The notes below the pieces were generated by a model. That model ran no database searches and was not told the origin of the DNA. It saw only the letters and a program-made list of their open reading frames with translations. From NCBI GenBank assembly GCA_003615045.1, contig ML014114.1, forward strand, positions 186,001 through 250,000: a stretch of DNA of 64,000 nucleotides. Reading direction: 5' to 3'. Positions 9,501 through 18,071 of the stretch are shown piece by piece. Position numbers and translations under genes: made by a program. This DNA is from Caulochytrium protostelioides (taxonomy: Eukaryota; Chytridiomycota; Caulochytriomycetes; Caulochytriales; Caulochytriaceae). Each line of letters begins with the position of its first letter. Positions within the stretch are counted from its first letter, which is position 1.

Positions 9501-11440
9501 TCGGGATCGTGACGACGGCCGACGTCTTTGCCGCCCGCCTTCCCCATGCGGGGCGCAACCTCACCACCCGGACGGTCACCAATCTGCTGGATGTCGCCAT
9601 CTCCACGGGCAACTCGGAGCAGTACCTGATGCTCTCGGCGCTCGCTCGCCTCATCGACGAAGAGCACTCGGGGCCGTCGGACAACATCGAAGCCATCAGC
9701 AAGTCCAAGATGGACGCCGACCAGCAGGCCTGGGTCATGGCCAACCTGTGTCCGACCAGTGAGGTCGCGCGGCGGACCTCGCCGCATCCCGCGACCGGCG
9801 ACACCGTACGCGGCACGACCGCCGCCTCGGCGGACGGCGCGGCCGCCACCTCGGCGGGCGCCATGGCGGGCTCGGCGTCCACGACCGGCCGCCGCGACCC
9901 GCCCCTGTCCCTCCACCGGGATTATCTGACCATCACGATCGATTCGCGGACCGCCGCGATCGCGAGCTCCGTCGCGCTCCACATGCCGCCCCCACTCAGC
10001 CCACATGTGGCGCCTGGCACGCATTACGGGGTGCAGGCGGACGAGATGGTCGATACGGAGCTGCCGGGTGTGCATCCTCTCGCTGCGGGCCTGGCGGCCG
10101 GCGGCCCACATGGCGCGACATCGATCAGCCAGAGCGTCGTGAGCGGGATCAATGAAGGGCTGCCGAGCACGGGCGCTTGCACGCCCCAAGAAAGTGCCGC
10201 GGCAGTGGCACTCGTCGTGCCTCACGGGAAGGCGGAGGGCGTGGCCTCGACGTATGTTGTGAATCACACCAGGTATGGCCATACCAGCACGGCCTCCCTC
10301 AGTGCGCCACGTGGCGCGGCGTCGACGTCGGGCCGTCGTCCTGCGCCCGCAGCCGCCGCGACCGCCCACCAGGACCCCGCTCAGATGCTGGATCTGACGG
10401 ATTATTGGACGTTCGATGTGTTTGAGCTGACGCAGCTCACCGTCAATCAGCCGATTGCTATCTTGTCGCACTATTACATGCTCAGATATGATCTGTACGA
10501 TCGCTTGCGCATCCCGCAGGACCAGTTTCTCATGTACATGTTCAACGTGCAGGCCGGGTACCGCGACGTCCCGTACCACAATGCCATCCACGCGGCCGAT
10601 GTCGCGCACTCGACCATGTGGCTTGCCGAACGCATGAATATGCGCATGCCGTTGACGGCCAAAGAGCTCTTCTGTCTGCTCTTCTCGGCCCTGGTGCACG
10701 ACTACGACCATCCCGGCGTCAACAACAACTTCTTGATCCAGACGAACAGTCCGATGGCGCTGCTGTACAACGACCGCAGCGTGCTGGAGAACCACCACGT
10801 GGCGAGCGCGCTGCGCCTCCTGCTCCGACCCGAGCTCAACTTCCTCTCCGGGTGGGCCCGCGAGGAAATGGCCGAGGTCCGCAGCGATATCATTACCCTC
10901 GTGCTGTCCACCGACCTGCAGGTCGAGCACTTTTCGACCTTGACTCATTTCAAGACGCTGACGTCGAATCCATACTGGACGGAGGGCTGCGTCGAGGCCG
11001 ATCCTGCAGGCGCGATGTCGCACCCGTCGCCACCCGTCATGAACAAGAAGGACCGCGTGATCGTCATGAAAATGCTGCTTAAGTGCGCCGACGTCGCCAA
11101 CCCCTCGAAGCGCTGGCCGATCTACTCGGAGTGGTTCGCCCGATACACCGAAGAAACCTTCCAGCAGGGCGACGAGGAGCGGCGTCTCGGGCTGCCCATC
11201 TCGCCGCTCTGCGATCGTAGTGATGTCCAGCTACCCAAGAGCCAGCTCGGCTTTATCGAATTCATCACTCTGCCACTGTATGAAGCCCTTCACCAGGCCG
11301 TCGCAATCCCGGCGCTATTGGATAACCTTTCGAGCAACCACAGTTACTGGCAGCGCGTCCGCGACAAGGTCCTAGCTCCACCCGCCGCGTCCACTTCGCC
11401 TCCGGGCCCGGCGGCATCGGCTACGATAATCGTCGAGTAA
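6506..11440 (+). CDS. Membrane-anchored class I 3',5'-cyclic nucleotide phosphodiesterase
   Basis: 1,644 aa. Hydrolyses cAMP and/or cGMP. Residues 1-700 are low-complexity (Gly, Ser, Ala, Pro). About 750-970 hold five or six hydrophobic segments, for example IPIMFLAGFTVTLVFVILYA and ALICVFALLLPMLVIPLLLW, with a cysteine-containing loop after the first. A Ser/Ala-rich linker (about 1080-1280) leads to the catalytic domain (about 1300-1620). There the class I residues are visible: proton-donor His1358 in YHNAIHAAD with His1362, the HD pair at 1398-1399 in HDYDHPGVNN, the second metal Asp1529 in KCADVANPSKRW, and the invariant glutamine about Gln1580 in SQLGFIEF. All metal ligands are present, so it should be active. 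The start at 6506 is the first ATG; the frame opens at a non-ATG codon at 6443. No GAF, PAS or retinal-binding lysine motif was seen. Substrate preference cannot be read. Confidence 0.93.
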   Translation: MDRGCSGSGGGAGGGDPPKASPFVLNPHQAYAAYTTPIYHYASEHVAMQHPASFRHPTHPGAGNASARDLAKSSRSIADPPTGYTLASVDGVSPGSGFAAGGGGGGNGGGTGSSLSSGTLGRAAPARGQHAASSSTSGPAHGDRDLSRLRRVFHSTYSIKQELPIYIPRRRTTLGGVTLPLMIRGGIQENTDAHASLDGADAGGDMSKPAASITANTGSMASPLMLQTGQLLPDDIVASAVAMAPSDSSRSMAETVGETSLAAQQAAQSFRQFMSSGCWGQTLPTATHPQGSALWSGDVHDLRSFPVVPLPQDNYHPFRPPGAASKLLHGSSNITDVIPEDNVLDRVPTAKTVPYAYRSRQRSVRQPPGLSASIGLPYVSQALRHEPSAMDLEGQASMARRFSSGRTMARARALGDGANAAAKRRAAPTADYSSTSAPMLYEADSGHETHYGARQDSVSMDDVGPGSRWNSNAISSGELRKIDEAASPSPLTRTQEGPDEGHVVAAGGGTNRGDGDVNTSPAAVIPSAAGGAFAPPPPPPLLIPVSSHRVAGRAKGMIETGVGTTTLNGMTAGLANATPPGCGGDRSLHGSSILASALMSPGAGPPLSRTSATHSRISSSAEARGMRHRGRDTAPLSPSSPPPLSPSPLTKGAASRSVLSDGASVMLSIADGADGGGGGDGAPTSRNSRAALSEGTSHGAMAPKIRPKLSKSVHFPANVVKKLISVGTGRHMLIPVVADPHVQGWIDVQTMQMIPIMFLAGFTVTLVFVILYAVLWTVQSHQFVADVNAYTSDPDLRAQILQSLVGGVCMNSTACFRRFCRGTTFCGLYSARTDALICVFALLLPMLVIPLLLWVDRWRGKKTLPHRAIAWLAPILFVIHWNGWNIRAIHVNPLQSVSQQVVVAAMSNLPFLFLIRGHVAILCQIINLAVTVGFRVVAEDKPWVDVAPAIVLLLASFFGLTMHRSISAQMQRHFFAVTMDMIDTLTSEIRLRDNRSGSFGIVTTADVFAARLPHAGRNLTTRTVTNLLDVAISTGNSEQYLMLSALARLIDEEHSGPSDNIEAISKSKMDADQQAWVMANLCPTSEVARRTSPHPATGDTVRGTTAASADGAAATSAGAMAGSASTTGRRDPPLSLHRDYLTITIDSRTAAIASSVALHMPPPLSPHVAPGTHYGVQADEMVDTELPGVHPLAAGLAAGGPHGATSISQSVVSGINEGLPSTGACTPQESAAAVALVVPHGKAEGVASTYVVNHTRYGHTSTASLSAPRGAASTSGRRPAPAAAATAHQDPAQMLDLTDYWTFDVFELTQLTVNQPIAILSHYYMLRYDLYDRLRIPQDQFLMYMFNVQAGYRDVPYHNAIHAADVAHSTMWLAERMNMRMPLTAKELFCLLFSALVHDYDHPGVNNNFLIQTNSPMALLYNDRSVLENHHVASALRLLLRPELNFLSGWAREEMAEVRSDIITLVLSTDLQVEHFSTLTHFKTLTSNPYWTEGCVEADPAGAMSHPSPPVMNKKDRVIVMKMLLKCADVANPSKRWPIYSEWFARYTEETFQQGDEERRLGLPISPLCDRSDVQLPKSQLGFIEFITLPLYEALHQAVAIPALLDNLSSNHSYWQRVRDKVLAPPAASTSPPGPAASATIIVE

Positions 11441-11791
11441 TCGACTCGCCCCAGCTCCAAGCCGCGACGGCCACGACACTCCCTCTCGCGGCGGTGGCGA
11501 CGCCCACCCGGTCCGACACCCGTCTGCCGCCGCCCTCAGAACCACTGGTGTTCCTCCGCCGCGGTTCGGCCATGTAACGCATCCTTGTTGTCCTTTCAGC
11601 TGGCACGTCCTCCACTTTCTCTTCTGTCACAGTCGGATCCGTCCCCAACTCGCCCGCCCCCGTCCGTACGGCACGCGCTTATGCGGGTAAGGCCTTCATC
11701 AGATGGATTTCTCGTTACACGCCGTGGTGCGGGGCAACGTATAAAAAGAAAAACGTAAAAATAGAATCATCGAGGGCCGGCATCCCTTCCT
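11441..11791. other. Convergent intergenic spacer
   Basis: 350 bp between the stop codons of the phosphodiesterase and mS23 genes, presumably holding both 3' ends. An AT-richer patch at about 11740-11770 could serve polyadenylation. Nothing else was seen. Confidence 0.5.
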
Positions 11792-13072
11792 CTATTTGAG
11801 ACTGGACTGCAGACGCTCGTTCACGCGCTGAGCCGCGGCGATCGAACTGATGCGCTCGATGTTGAAAGCGGCGCTGCTCTGGAGCGCCTGCTGCTCCCAC
11901 TGGAGGAACCGGTCGGTCCAGCTCTGCTTGTCGTTGGACAGCGCCATCAGCGGCTCGGCCGTCGCGGTGAGCGCCGGCGCGCCAAAGTGGGCGAGGATGG
12001 GCTGCGAGAACGTAACCTGGTTCTGCACGCGCTGGAAGACGTCGTGGACGTCGTCTTGCGGCTGAGCGGCCTCGCTGAGGCTCGCGTGGACGCCCAGGTT
12101 GTCGAAGCGGTTGCGCATCGGGGTCGGGCTCGTCGGCGCGGCAGCCGCGGTCTGCTTGCGCGCGGCGAGGCGCTCCTCCAGCACGAGCGCCTGCTTCTTG
12201 TCCTCGTAATCTTCCTCGGCCGCACGGCGCGCATAGAACGCCGTCAGGGCCTGGGCGTACGCGTCCGACCGCGACAGCTGCTGCGTGTCCATCAGGTACT
12301 GCACGTGGCGCACCATGTTCTCGGCCGAGATGGGGCTCATGTGGGGCAGCGTCTTGGACGAGATGGCATCCAGGTCCAGCAGTGAGTCGGTATCGGCATC
12401 GGCAACGGCAGCGGCATCGGCAGCGGCAGCGGCAGTGGCATCCACGTCGGCCGCGGTCCCGGTCGCGGCCGCCGGTGTATGGGTTTTCTTCGGGACAGAG
12501 GTGGTCGGCCACGAGGCGCTGAGCGGCGTGTAGGCCGCGCGCTCTGCCTTGTCGATCGCCACCTGCGTGCGGCCCGCCAGATTGGCTTCGCTCTCGACGA
12601 CATAGCGCGGCCGCAGCAGCTCGTACGGATGCGTCTCATAGAAGGTGTCGCGGATCTCGTCCTCCGGATACACAATCGGGGGCGGCGTCTGGACGTACTG
12701 GGGTCTCCGGTGGATTTTGGGCTTGAGCGCTGCAACGCCGCGCTCGCGCGCCTGGGCCTGGATGGCGGCGGGCGACTGCGCCGGGTACGCGATGGCAGGC
12801 CGCCGCAGCACCTCCAGAGCCTGCGCGCGCTGCGCGTCCAGGGTTTCGGGCTTGAAAACGGCGTTGTCGGCGGGACTCACGTCCGATAGCGCAATCGGCA
12901 TCGGCGGATACAGTCGCGCCGAGGGCATCCATGGCGGCAGCGTGCTGCCAGGCCGCGCGGTGCGGACGACGTTCTCGCGGAGTTTCTGCGGGTTCTGCTT
13001 GAGGCCCTTGACGGCCACGCGCGACTGCAGGATGCGGTTCGTCGTCTTGACGATTTTCCGGAGTTGCACCAT
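11792..13072 (-). CDS. RSM25: Mitochondrial small-subunit ribosomal protein mS23 (Rsm25-like)
   Basis: 426 aa. Component of the mitoribosome small subunit. The fungal Rsm25 core is recognisable: YPEDEIRDTFYETHPYELLR followed by PRYVVE matches the family block (YPED.LR..FY..HPWEL.RP..LVE), and the C-terminal helix SRSDAYAQALTAFYARRAAE corresponds to the Rsm25 region rich in Tyr, Arg and Glu. The start ATG at 13072 gives MVQLRKIVKTTNRILQSRVA, basic and matching the family N-terminus; the frame is open 28 codons further up but begins at a non-ATG-supported extension. An Ala/Asp-rich insertion (around residues 218-250, from microsatellite-like codons) separates the two conserved blocks. It is longer than yeast Rsm25 (about 264 aa) because of this insertion and a C-terminal extension. 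Confidence 0.82.
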   Translation of the reverse strand: MVQLRKIVKTTNRILQSRVAVKGLKQNPQKLRENVVRTARPGSTLPPWMPSARLYPPMPIALSDVSPADNAVFKPETLDAQRAQALEVLRRPAIAYPAQSPAAIQAQARERGVAALKPKIHRRPQYVQTPPPIVYPEDEIRDTFYETHPYELLRPRYVVESEANLAGRTQVAIDKAERAAYTPLSASWPTTSVPKKTHTPAAATGTAADVDATAAAAADAAAVADADTDSLLDLDAISSKTLPHMSPISAENMVRHVQYLMDTQQLSRSDAYAQALTAFYARRAAEEDYEDKKQALVLEERLAARKQTAAAAPTSPTPMRNRFDNLGVHASLSEAAQPQDDVHDVFQRVQNQVTFSQPILAHFGAPALTATAEPLMALSNDKQSWTDRFLQWEQQALQSSAAFNIERISSIAAAQRVNERLQSSLK

Positions 13073-14056
13073 CGTGGCGACTACTCGCGCCGAGGCGGCG
13101 GCGGCGGCGACAGCGGCGGGAGCGCGGCGCGATGCCCGTGAACAGGGCCGGGACAAGACAAGCGGGAGCGGAAGGCCGGCGGGGCACCGGCGTCGGAGTC
13201 CGTGTCAGCGTCGGATCACTAGAGCCGTGGTGTCGCGGTCACCCCCGACCACCAACCACCCACTCGATGGAATGGCGCGGGAGCACGCGTTCATCTCATA
13301 CTCGTCCTGGGCCCGGGGCCGAGCTTCTCCGCCGGCGGGATTCGCCGGGCGTGGGCCGCACCACCCACAAGTAGGCCTGATGCCGCTCGGACCCGCTCCG
13401 GCGCAAGAGGCGCAGCCGCCGAGGCTGCCACCACCGTGGAGGGTGGACGGCACACGCCGCGCGGCACACGCCAGATGTGGCGGGCCCCTTCTGGGTGCCG
13501 ATAGGTGTTCAACCGAGTCAGTACCATGATGGAAAATGTGAAGATGAGTCGATGACTCGCGATCCACCAGCAGGGCCACATCACGTCCCTGCTCGCAGTG
13601 AACAGAGCATCACAACGATGTTGTTTGACCCTTTAATGATGCTGTACGAAGCAGCCGACGGCATCCTTTCTCTAGCAAATCTCTTTCTACCCCCCAAATA
13701 AGAAAGTTAGCTGATTGTCGAATATCGCAGTATGCAAGGTGATCCACATACAGATGGATAGGTATATTTGGACAAGATTTTGCAAAAGAAGTGACTTCCC
13801 AGAAGAAAATATTGATATTAGAGTTGAGGTTGAGTTGAAAGAGTTGAAGTTGAATAACGAATCCACACATAATGGATAGCGTCGAGTCGTTCCAGTCGTT
13901 CCAGTCATTTCGTCGAGTCGTCCCTCCAGTCGTTCTTCCTGTGTCCTCATGCAGTCTCTGGTTTGAGTAAAAGCATCCTGCTCAAACTTCATCCGATAAT
14001 GTCTATAAGTCTATGAGAATAGGATCAAAGATGATCATCAATGCCGATCAATGGGC
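13073..14056. other. Intergenic region with AT-richer segment and short repeats
   Basis: About 1 kb with no supported gene. From about 13600 to 14040 base composition drops clearly compared with the flanks. This part holds degenerate GTTGA-type repeats (13815-13858) and TCGTTCCAG-type repeats (13878-13935). No tRNA or coding similarity was seen. Confidence 0.5.
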
Positions 14057-16282
14057 CTAGACAAGCTGGGAAGCCGACGGTGGCCGGGCCATGGCGCTCG
14101 TGACCATCTCCTTCGCCCACACGGCCTTCGGCGCGGCGACATCGACGCTGGTATGGCGCGGCGCCTCGGCCGCCGGGCCGAGCGAGAGGTCGCCGAGGGC
14201 GCCGAAGCCGCCGTCGCCACCGCCGCGGTTGCCGCCGCCGCCGGCGTCCACTTTCCCGCCGGCAACGTCGAACGCGCCAAAGAGCGAGTCGAACTCGAGC
14301 GGCGCGAAGAGTCCGGCGCCGGGCGTCCCGAGCACGGTGCTGCGGTCGTCGAAGTCGAGGTCGAAGTCAAGCGAGACGCCGGTGTCGCCGAGCGCCGGCG
14401 CCGGCGGGTTCGGCGTCACGGTCGTCGTGTCCGGCGCGCTCGCGAGCAGCGTACCCGACTTCGCAGCCCCGCCGTGGGCCGCTATGATGCGGAGCAGCGC
14501 GGCGCGGCGCAGCTCCGAGGCGTCGGGCGCGGCCGCGGCAGCCGTCGCCGCCGGCAGAGCGTCGCCGGTCGCCGCGGCGCCGGTCGCCGCGGCGCCGGCT
14601 GTGGCCACGGGGGCCGGCACGCGCTTCGGTACGTCCGCAGGCGCCGCCTGCATTAGGGCGCTGTCGTCCATCAGCGAGGGTCCGTCGAGGTCGAGCTTGA
14701 GATAGCTCTGGTCGATGATGTCGAGCACGCACATCGCCTGCGCGCTTGTCGCGGTCGCCGACGTCGAGGGCCGGGCACCGTCCGCGCTCCTGCCGCCTGC
14801 GGTCCCGATCACGCGCGGCGGCGAGCCCGACGCGACGTCTAGCAGGGCTTCAAGCCGCGCGATCCACGCGTGCTCCTGCTGCAGCTGCGAGGTGCGCTGC
14901 GCGCCCTCTTTCTGGCGCGGGCTTGTTTCCTGGTCCGGCGAGGCGATGCGCGGCACGTCGCGGCGCGCGGCGGCGGCCGCCACCGCCGCGTAGGTGCGGC
15001 CGTCCACGCCGCCGCCAACCGGCAGGGTCTGCCGGCGCGCGAGATGGCGCTCACTGGCACGGCGGGCCTGCTCGTCCTCGGCTGTCCACAAATCATTGAT
15101 GCTGACCGCGTCGCTGCCGTCGCCGTTCTCAGCGCCGCTGGGCAACACAAAGACAACGCCGCCTTGCGGGTCGCGCAGTACGTTCGGCAGCGGCGCCGCA
15201 CACGCCGCCAGGTAGCTGAGGTCGTCCGAGATGGTCGTGATGTTGCCCACTTCCGTGTCGCTGTTGGCCTGGGACGCCACGTCGATCTCTGCGCCGGTGG
15301 CGGCGGCACCGCCGGCGGCCGGCAGGACGAGGGCGAGCGGATCGGCGCGGCGGGTGGCCGCCGTCGAGCGGCCCACGTGGGGGGCGATCGTGGCGCCGCG
15401 GGCACGGTGCAGCCGCAGAGGGGCTGTCGCGCGGCGCGTCGCGGGCCGCGGCGTGTCCTGCCGGCTCGTCGCGGGGGCGTCGACGGCGGGCGCGGCGCGT
15501 TTGCCCGCGAACGGGGGGATCAGGAGGGCGGGGCCGACGACCGTGGCTGGCACGGATCTCGCGGCCGTGGACTCTGCGGCGGCCGCCGCGCCGGTCACCG
15601 AGTCGGCGAGCGAGGGCGGCGGGGCGCGGACGCCGCGCGGGAGGCTGGACGCGCTGCCGGCGGATGAGTCGCTGTGCAGCGTCGAAGCGGCGCTTATGTC
15701 GGAGCCGTCGGCGCTCCGGCAGCCGGGCTCGGGCGAGCCGTGTGCTGCTGCTGCGGCGGCGGCGGCGGCGAGGGCGGCGGCCGTGGCGCTGAGGGGCCGG
15801 TCGATAAAGGACGTCGGCCGGGCCGCGGCGGCCAGCTCGTCAATCGACGGCAGCGCGATGCTCCCGTCGGCGCTCGCGCTCGCTTCGGGCGTCATCCCCT
15901 CGATCTCGGCGAGGGAGGTCATGGCGATGGCGCGCGGCGTCTGGACGCGCAGACGACTGGCGTCCGGCGAGACAGCGGCGGTGTTCTCGCCGCGGCCGTC
16001 GGCGTACAGCGCCGTCGGCGCCACGAGCGGCACGTCGTCGTCTTCCTCGAGCCGGAAGACGGCGGCGTCGCGAATGACGGAGATGCGGTGGTTAGCGACG
16101 TCGATGGTGACGCCTGGCGGCGGGATGGCCGTGGCGGCGGCGGCGGCGGCGGTGACGGCCGCGGCGCCGCCCGAGCGCTTGAAGGCCATGAACGACATGC
16201 GCACGCCGAGGGCGGCGAAGGCCAGCACGATGCAGAGCACGGCGGCCAGCGCCACCACGGCAATGAGGGCAAGGCCCATCAT
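14057..16282 (-). CDS. Predicted single-pass membrane protein, unrecognised
   Basis: 741 aa. Not recognised. The N-terminus (MMGLALIAVVALAAVLCIVLA, about residues 2-30) is one strong hydrophobic segment followed by the basic stretch RMSFMAFKRS, which suggests a signal anchor with the long C-terminal part in the cytosol. The rest is predicted disordered: Ala, Ser, Thr and Pro-rich with scattered acidic patches such as RLEEDDDVPL. A hydrophobic/acidic cluster near the C-terminus (FAPLEFDSLFGAFD) may be a short binding motif. ATGs stand at both codon 1 and codon 2. The case for coding is the length, the sensible membrane segment and the absence of Arg/Pro-rich shadow character. It faces RXT3 divergently. 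A chance ORF in GC-rich DNA cannot be fully excluded. Confidence 0.6.
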   Translation of the reverse strand: MMGLALIAVVALAAVLCIVLAFAALGVRMSFMAFKRSGGAAAVTAAAAAATAIPPPGVTIDVANHRISVIRDAAVFRLEEDDDVPLVAPTALYADGRGENTAAVSPDASRLRVQTPRAIAMTSLAEIEGMTPEASASADGSIALPSIDELAAAARPTSFIDRPLSATAAALAAAAAAAAAHGSPEPGCRSADGSDISAASTLHSDSSAGSASSLPRGVRAPPPSLADSVTGAAAAAESTAARSVPATVVGPALLIPPFAGKRAAPAVDAPATSRQDTPRPATRRATAPLRLHRARGATIAPHVGRSTAATRRADPLALVLPAAGGAAATGAEIDVASQANSDTEVGNITTISDDLSYLAACAAPLPNVLRDPQGGVVFVLPSGAENGDGSDAVSINDLWTAEDEQARRASERHLARRQTLPVGGGVDGRTYAAVAAAAARRDVPRIASPDQETSPRQKEGAQRTSQLQQEHAWIARLEALLDVASGSPPRVIGTAGGRSADGARPSTSATATSAQAMCVLDIIDQSYLKLDLDGPSLMDDSALMQAAPADVPKRVPAPVATAGAAATGAAATGDALPAATAAAAAPDASELRRAALLRIIAAHGGAAKSGTLLASAPDTTTVTPNPPAPALGDTGVSLDFDLDFDDRSTVLGTPGAGLFAPLEFDSLFGAFDVAGGKVDAGGGGNRGGGDGGFGALGDLSLGPAAEAPRHTSVDVAAPKAVWAKEMVTSAMARPPSASQLV

Positions 16283-16770
16283 GGAGGCGAGGATGTATGG
16301 GCGAGAGGGGGCGACGGAGATCCTGCTGGCTGTCTCTATGCGTCGGTGGCGGCGGGAGGCAGTCGCATGAGAGTGGGAGAGAGAGATATGAGATACAATG
16401 GGAGCGGGTGGGGTCTCTCTGGTGGAGGCAAGTCTATGATCTCGGAGGATCGGCGTCTATAGGGGGCATAGGGTGCAGAACATAATAGGATCGGGTGATG
16501 TGGCGAGGTTGTCGAGTAGGCGGACCCTCACACACTGCGCTTCTTGAAGGATGTCTCGTCATCTGAGTGTGCTAGTGTTCGTGCGTCTCTTTTCATGAAC
16601 GCCGCTCCACGGTGCTATATATACGCACTCTGCAGCTTGAAAGCTCTGCAGCTTGGCCAGACCCCTTCGCATGCTCAAAGATCGCACGATGCCGATGGCG
16701 CGACCGACTTGACGCTTCATGGGGCCACCTTAGTTTTCTCTCCGCCGCGGCTTCGTGCCACCGCCACCAA

Positions 16771-16817
16771 CACTGACACTGACACTGACACTGACACTGA
16801 TGCTGATACTGACACTG
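16771..16817. repeat. CACTGA hexanucleotide microsatellite
   Basis: Perfect tandem copies of CACTGA for about five units followed by degenerate copies (TGCTGA, TACTGA). Intergenic. Its reading in one frame would be Thr-Asp repeats, but no gene is supported there. Confidence 0.85.
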
Positions 16818-17705
16818 TCACGGCACACGTCGCATGGCGCGCTCTTCCGGTAGTGCCAACGCATCCTGCACTGTCAAGTCAACAAGGGGCGGCGATGTCT
16901 GGCGGCGCGAGTGGACCCCTTCCTTATTTTTTCCTCGTCCACCCGAGCGTTCGATGATCCAGCATCAACGTCAATGAGCATGACCGCGACAACAGGCCTT
17001 CGTGGTTCTCCGAAGTTGTGAATGGCCCGGACCGGTGTTACCATCCATCAGCCATCAGCCACCATCGATCAGCGAGACCATCACCCAGACCCTAAGGACC
17101 GGTAGCCAACGACCCGTCTGCCGACGGCACGTCCGCCTTGAAGGCGACACGATCCTTCATTTTCCTCGACACGTCGCGCATCACGATGACTCTCGACCGG
17201 GGGGGACGACGATGCGCTTTATGTACGGCCTCCGCGTTCGGCTCCATGGTGATACTCGCCTGCTCTTCTATCACTGCGTGCTGCGAGACCGTCGCTTCGT
17301 CGATGTGGGATGAAGCGAAGCCATCTTGAGGAGCGGAGATCCCGGGCGCGCGCCGATCGGGGCGGACCGGCGGCACGGGCGCGTGGCTGAGCGCGGCGGG
17401 CGCGGCGGCGGGCGCAGCCGGTCCCCGCGGGTGCTCGCCGTGGCGCTCGCGGCACGCCGCCGCCCGCCGCGGGTCGATGGCCGAGGGCCGCTCGGACGGA
17501 CGGCGGCGGCGGTCGCCCGCGAGCGTCGGCCGGGTGAGTGCTCGTCGCCAGACGGCCGCGGCGCCAGCACCCGCGCGAGCGAGTATACTCGGCCACAGGC
17601 CTCCCCCGTGCGAGGCTGCCGGAGCCGCTTATCGGGCCTGAGCGCGGTATCGCGCCCCGACGCCATCGAGGCCGCGCGCGGGACGGTGGGTCCTTCTCCG
17701 ACGCA

Positions 17706-17753
17706 GCGCATCGCATCGCATCACATCGCATCGCATCGCAGCGCATCACATCG
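17706..17753. repeat. CATCG-type pentanucleotide repeat
   Basis: Tandem degenerate units of GCATC/ACATC in the leader upstream of RXT3. Simple-sequence repeat without visible function. Confidence 0.8.
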
Positions 17754-18071
17754 TCCCGTACGCATCCCCGTCCTCGTGCTGACCTTCCATCCGTTCGCAT
17801 CGTCGCGTCTCCCATCGCGCCGCGTCGTGTCGCTTCAAGCACCGCCCAGCTGTCTCCGAAAGAGCCTCGCGCGTGGCTCGCCTGCCATCGCGTCGGCGGA
17901 TCCCGCCACCGCCCTACCGCCGCGGCCCGGGCCCGCGACGCCTGCCGTCGGCGCTCGTCCCGTGGACGCGATCGCCTTGACGCGCTGCCCTCCCGCCACG
18001 GCGCGCGTCTCCTGTCCCCGTCCCACGTCGCGTCGACCGGTATCCCGCATCGACTGTCGCGGAGACCCGCG

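Larger units (their letters stand above)
16283..18071. other. Divergent intergenic region with microsatellites
   Basis: 1.8 kb between the single-pass membrane protein gene (-) and RXT3 (+). It contains a CACTGA hexamer array (about 16771-16817), a CATCG-type array (about 17706-17753), and a palindromic TATATATA at 16615-16622 that could serve the minus-strand gene. The RXT3 frame is open from 17538 but low in similarity before 18072. No RNA gene was seen. Confidence 0.5.

Noticed and set aside
9119-11023. 634-codon minus-strand ORF opposite the phosphodiesterase
   Set aside because: Shadow ORF over the conserved catalytic domain of the plus strand.
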